DNA from: Sporolactobacillus mangiferae
Lineage (GTDB): Bacteria; Bacillota; Bacilli; Bacillales; Sporolactobacillaceae
Direction of reading: 5' to 3'
Assembly: GCF_023336505.1 (NCBI RefSeq)
Contig: NZ_JAMAST010000019.1
Span: 1-52,082, forward strand
DNA length: 52,082 nt
The position numbers and the translations under genes are program-made. Within the stretch, counting starts at the first letter, position 1; every line of letters starts with the position of its first letter. Below the pieces are notes generated by a model, which did not search any database, had not been told where the DNA came from, and was given only the letters and a program-made list of their open reading frames with translations. Of the stretch, positions 50,901-52,082 are shown one piece after another.

Positions 50901-52082
50901 GCGTTGGCTTTTCTTTATATCCCACTTCGTTCAGATAAAAGATCTTTTCAAACGCTTGGTTACTGACCCGCTCCGGCCTTTATATCCCACTTCGTTCAGA
51001 TAAAAGGCCGTTACGCGCTTTGACATGTCGCGCGCGGAAGACTTTATATCCCACTTCGTTCAGATAAAAGCCGTTGGCTTTTTTGATTACAATTATCGGG
51101 CGATTTTCTTTATATCCCACTTCGTTCAGATAAAAGACGGTAGTCGGCTTTCTAACGCCATACCGAAAGCTGCTTTATATCCCACTTCGTTCAGATAAAA
51201 GTTTCTTGGCAGCTACCTACTTCACCCGAATGAAGACTTTATATCCCACTTCGTTCAGATAAAAGAACCGCGGAAGCTTTTTTATCCGAGCCATCCTCGG
51301 CCTTTATATCCCACTTCGTTCAGATAAAAGGAACACATTACCTGTGGTCATTGTACCACGAAACGGCTTTATATCCCACTTCGTTCAGATAAAAGAAAAT
51401 CTCTGTTAAGACTAACTCCGATTTGTCGATACTTTATATCCCACTTCGTTCAGATAAAAGAGTTACGATAGCTGAATGGCAGTCTTTAAGTACACCACTT
51501 TATATCCCACTTCGTTCAGATAAAAGTTGCACGTGGCGCAGAGCAATTGATTGATTACATGCCTTTATATCCCACTTCGTTCAGATAAAATGATCGCATC
51601 ATTAATATCTTTGCTTATCGAAAGGCTTTATATCCCACTTCGTTCAGATAAAAGTGCAATTTTTCGCCGTTAAAAGTTAGAGCTTTCAACTTTATATCCC
51701 ACTTCGTTCAGATAAAAGGTATGCTTGTACGGATACTTTAAGAGCATCAGCGATCTTTATATCCCACTTCGTTCAGATAAAAGTTTTAGCGATATCAATC
51801 TGTCGCAAAGAGGGGTAGTCTTTATATCCCACTTCGTTCAGATAAAAGTCCTGTCGCCCGTCCTGATAGTTTACGAGAAAGTCCTTTATATCCCACTTCG
51901 TTCAGATAAAAGCCGTCTGGCAATGTCTTTTATCCGCAGACACACGCACCTTTATATCCCACTTCGTTCAGATAAAAGTATTGTTTCTGCGGATTCATCG
52001 AGATTGAGGAATGTCCTTTATATCCCACTTCGTTCAGATAAAAGACAGATGCTCTTTGCCTTTAAATATATTAAGTACCGAC
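47991..52082 (-). CRISPR. Large CRISPR array (about 63 repeats), probably type I-B
   Basis: Repeats are 29 nt, on the plus strand beginning CTTTATATCCCACTTCG and ending TTCAGATAAAAG or ...AAAAC. On the minus strand they read GTTTTATCTGAACG..GTGGGATATAAAG, like Clostridium and Bacilli type I-B repeats (inference). I place 63 repeats, starting at 47991, about 48055, 48120, 48185 and so on every 64-66 bp to 52016. Spacers are mostly 35-37 nt. The first three are degenerate (two read GATTAAAG), which marks the leader-distal end on the left, so the leader lies to the right, beyond the window. A new repeat could begin at 52082. No cas gene is in view. ORFs in this stretch are artefacts. Confidence 0.97.

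Noticed and set aside
47991-52082. Self-targeting spacers or duplicated spacers
   Set aside because: Reading by eye I saw no spacer matching another part of the window or another spacer; a proper search was not possible.

Overview
The window looks like chromosomal DNA of a motile, spore-forming Bacillota of the class Bacilli. The conserved block comFA-comFC-yvyF-flgM-flgN-flgK-flgL-yviE-fliW-csrA next to degS-degU, yvyE, an LCP gene, tagO and tagA follows Bacillus subtilis gene order. A YjcZ-type small protein gene, degSU and com genes fit a Bacillales spore former. A relative of Sporolactobacillus is my best guess, but it rests on gene content only. No cas gene, rRNA or tRNA was seen.

Layout. 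1-3000: a gene for an extremely methionine-rich small protein, then two diverged copies of a two-gene module (a LysR-type DNA-binding domain without effector domain, followed by a small helical protein). One copy has two tandem SAM-I riboswitches ahead of the helical-protein gene. The other has a strong promoter, a 20-codon leader ORF and nested hairpins. 3000-4500: a c-di-GMP unit (GEMM riboswitch, EAL phosphodiesterase, PilZ protein). 5000-10060: late flagellar genes behind a sigma-D promoter. 10400-12900: a 21-nt tandem repeat, comFC and comFA. 13200-15200: degU and degS. 15900-21750: yvyE, an LCP ligase, a small unknown gene, tagO and tagA. 21900-24500: an M24 peptidase and glycerate kinase. 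24700-29400: an SGNH-like protein, motB, motA (sigma-D promoter) and an HD-GYP protein with a cobalamin-domain-like C-terminus. 29400-35100: an IS30 remnant, a second LCP protein, LacD-type aldolase, MntH and a YkvI-like transporter. 35200-39200: a short promoter-peptide-terminator leader, RsgA, a GNAT protein, a YjcZ-type protein and an M29 aminopeptidase. 39600-43800: two chemoreceptors and a VanZ-like protein. 44200-47900: a His-rich small protein, D-serine dehydratase and a two-gene ATPase/TOPRIM unit that looks like phage defence. 47991 to the window end: a CRISPR array with about 63 repeats, transcribed leftward by my reading.

Two cross-cutting patterns stand out. First, a dispersed repeat of about 93 bp occurs at more than ten sites, and at almost all of them the same end abuts the T-tract side of an intrinsic terminator. 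Second, three intergenic spots carry degenerate 21-nt tandem repeats. Together the genes cover motility (flagellum, motor, chemoreceptors), c-di-GMP signalling, competence, wall-polymer synthesis and attachment, and two kinds of immunity. The most likely undescribed biology is the SAM-riboswitch/HTH-only module at the left end, the terminator-associated repeat, and the ATPase/TOPRIM pair next to the CRISPR array.
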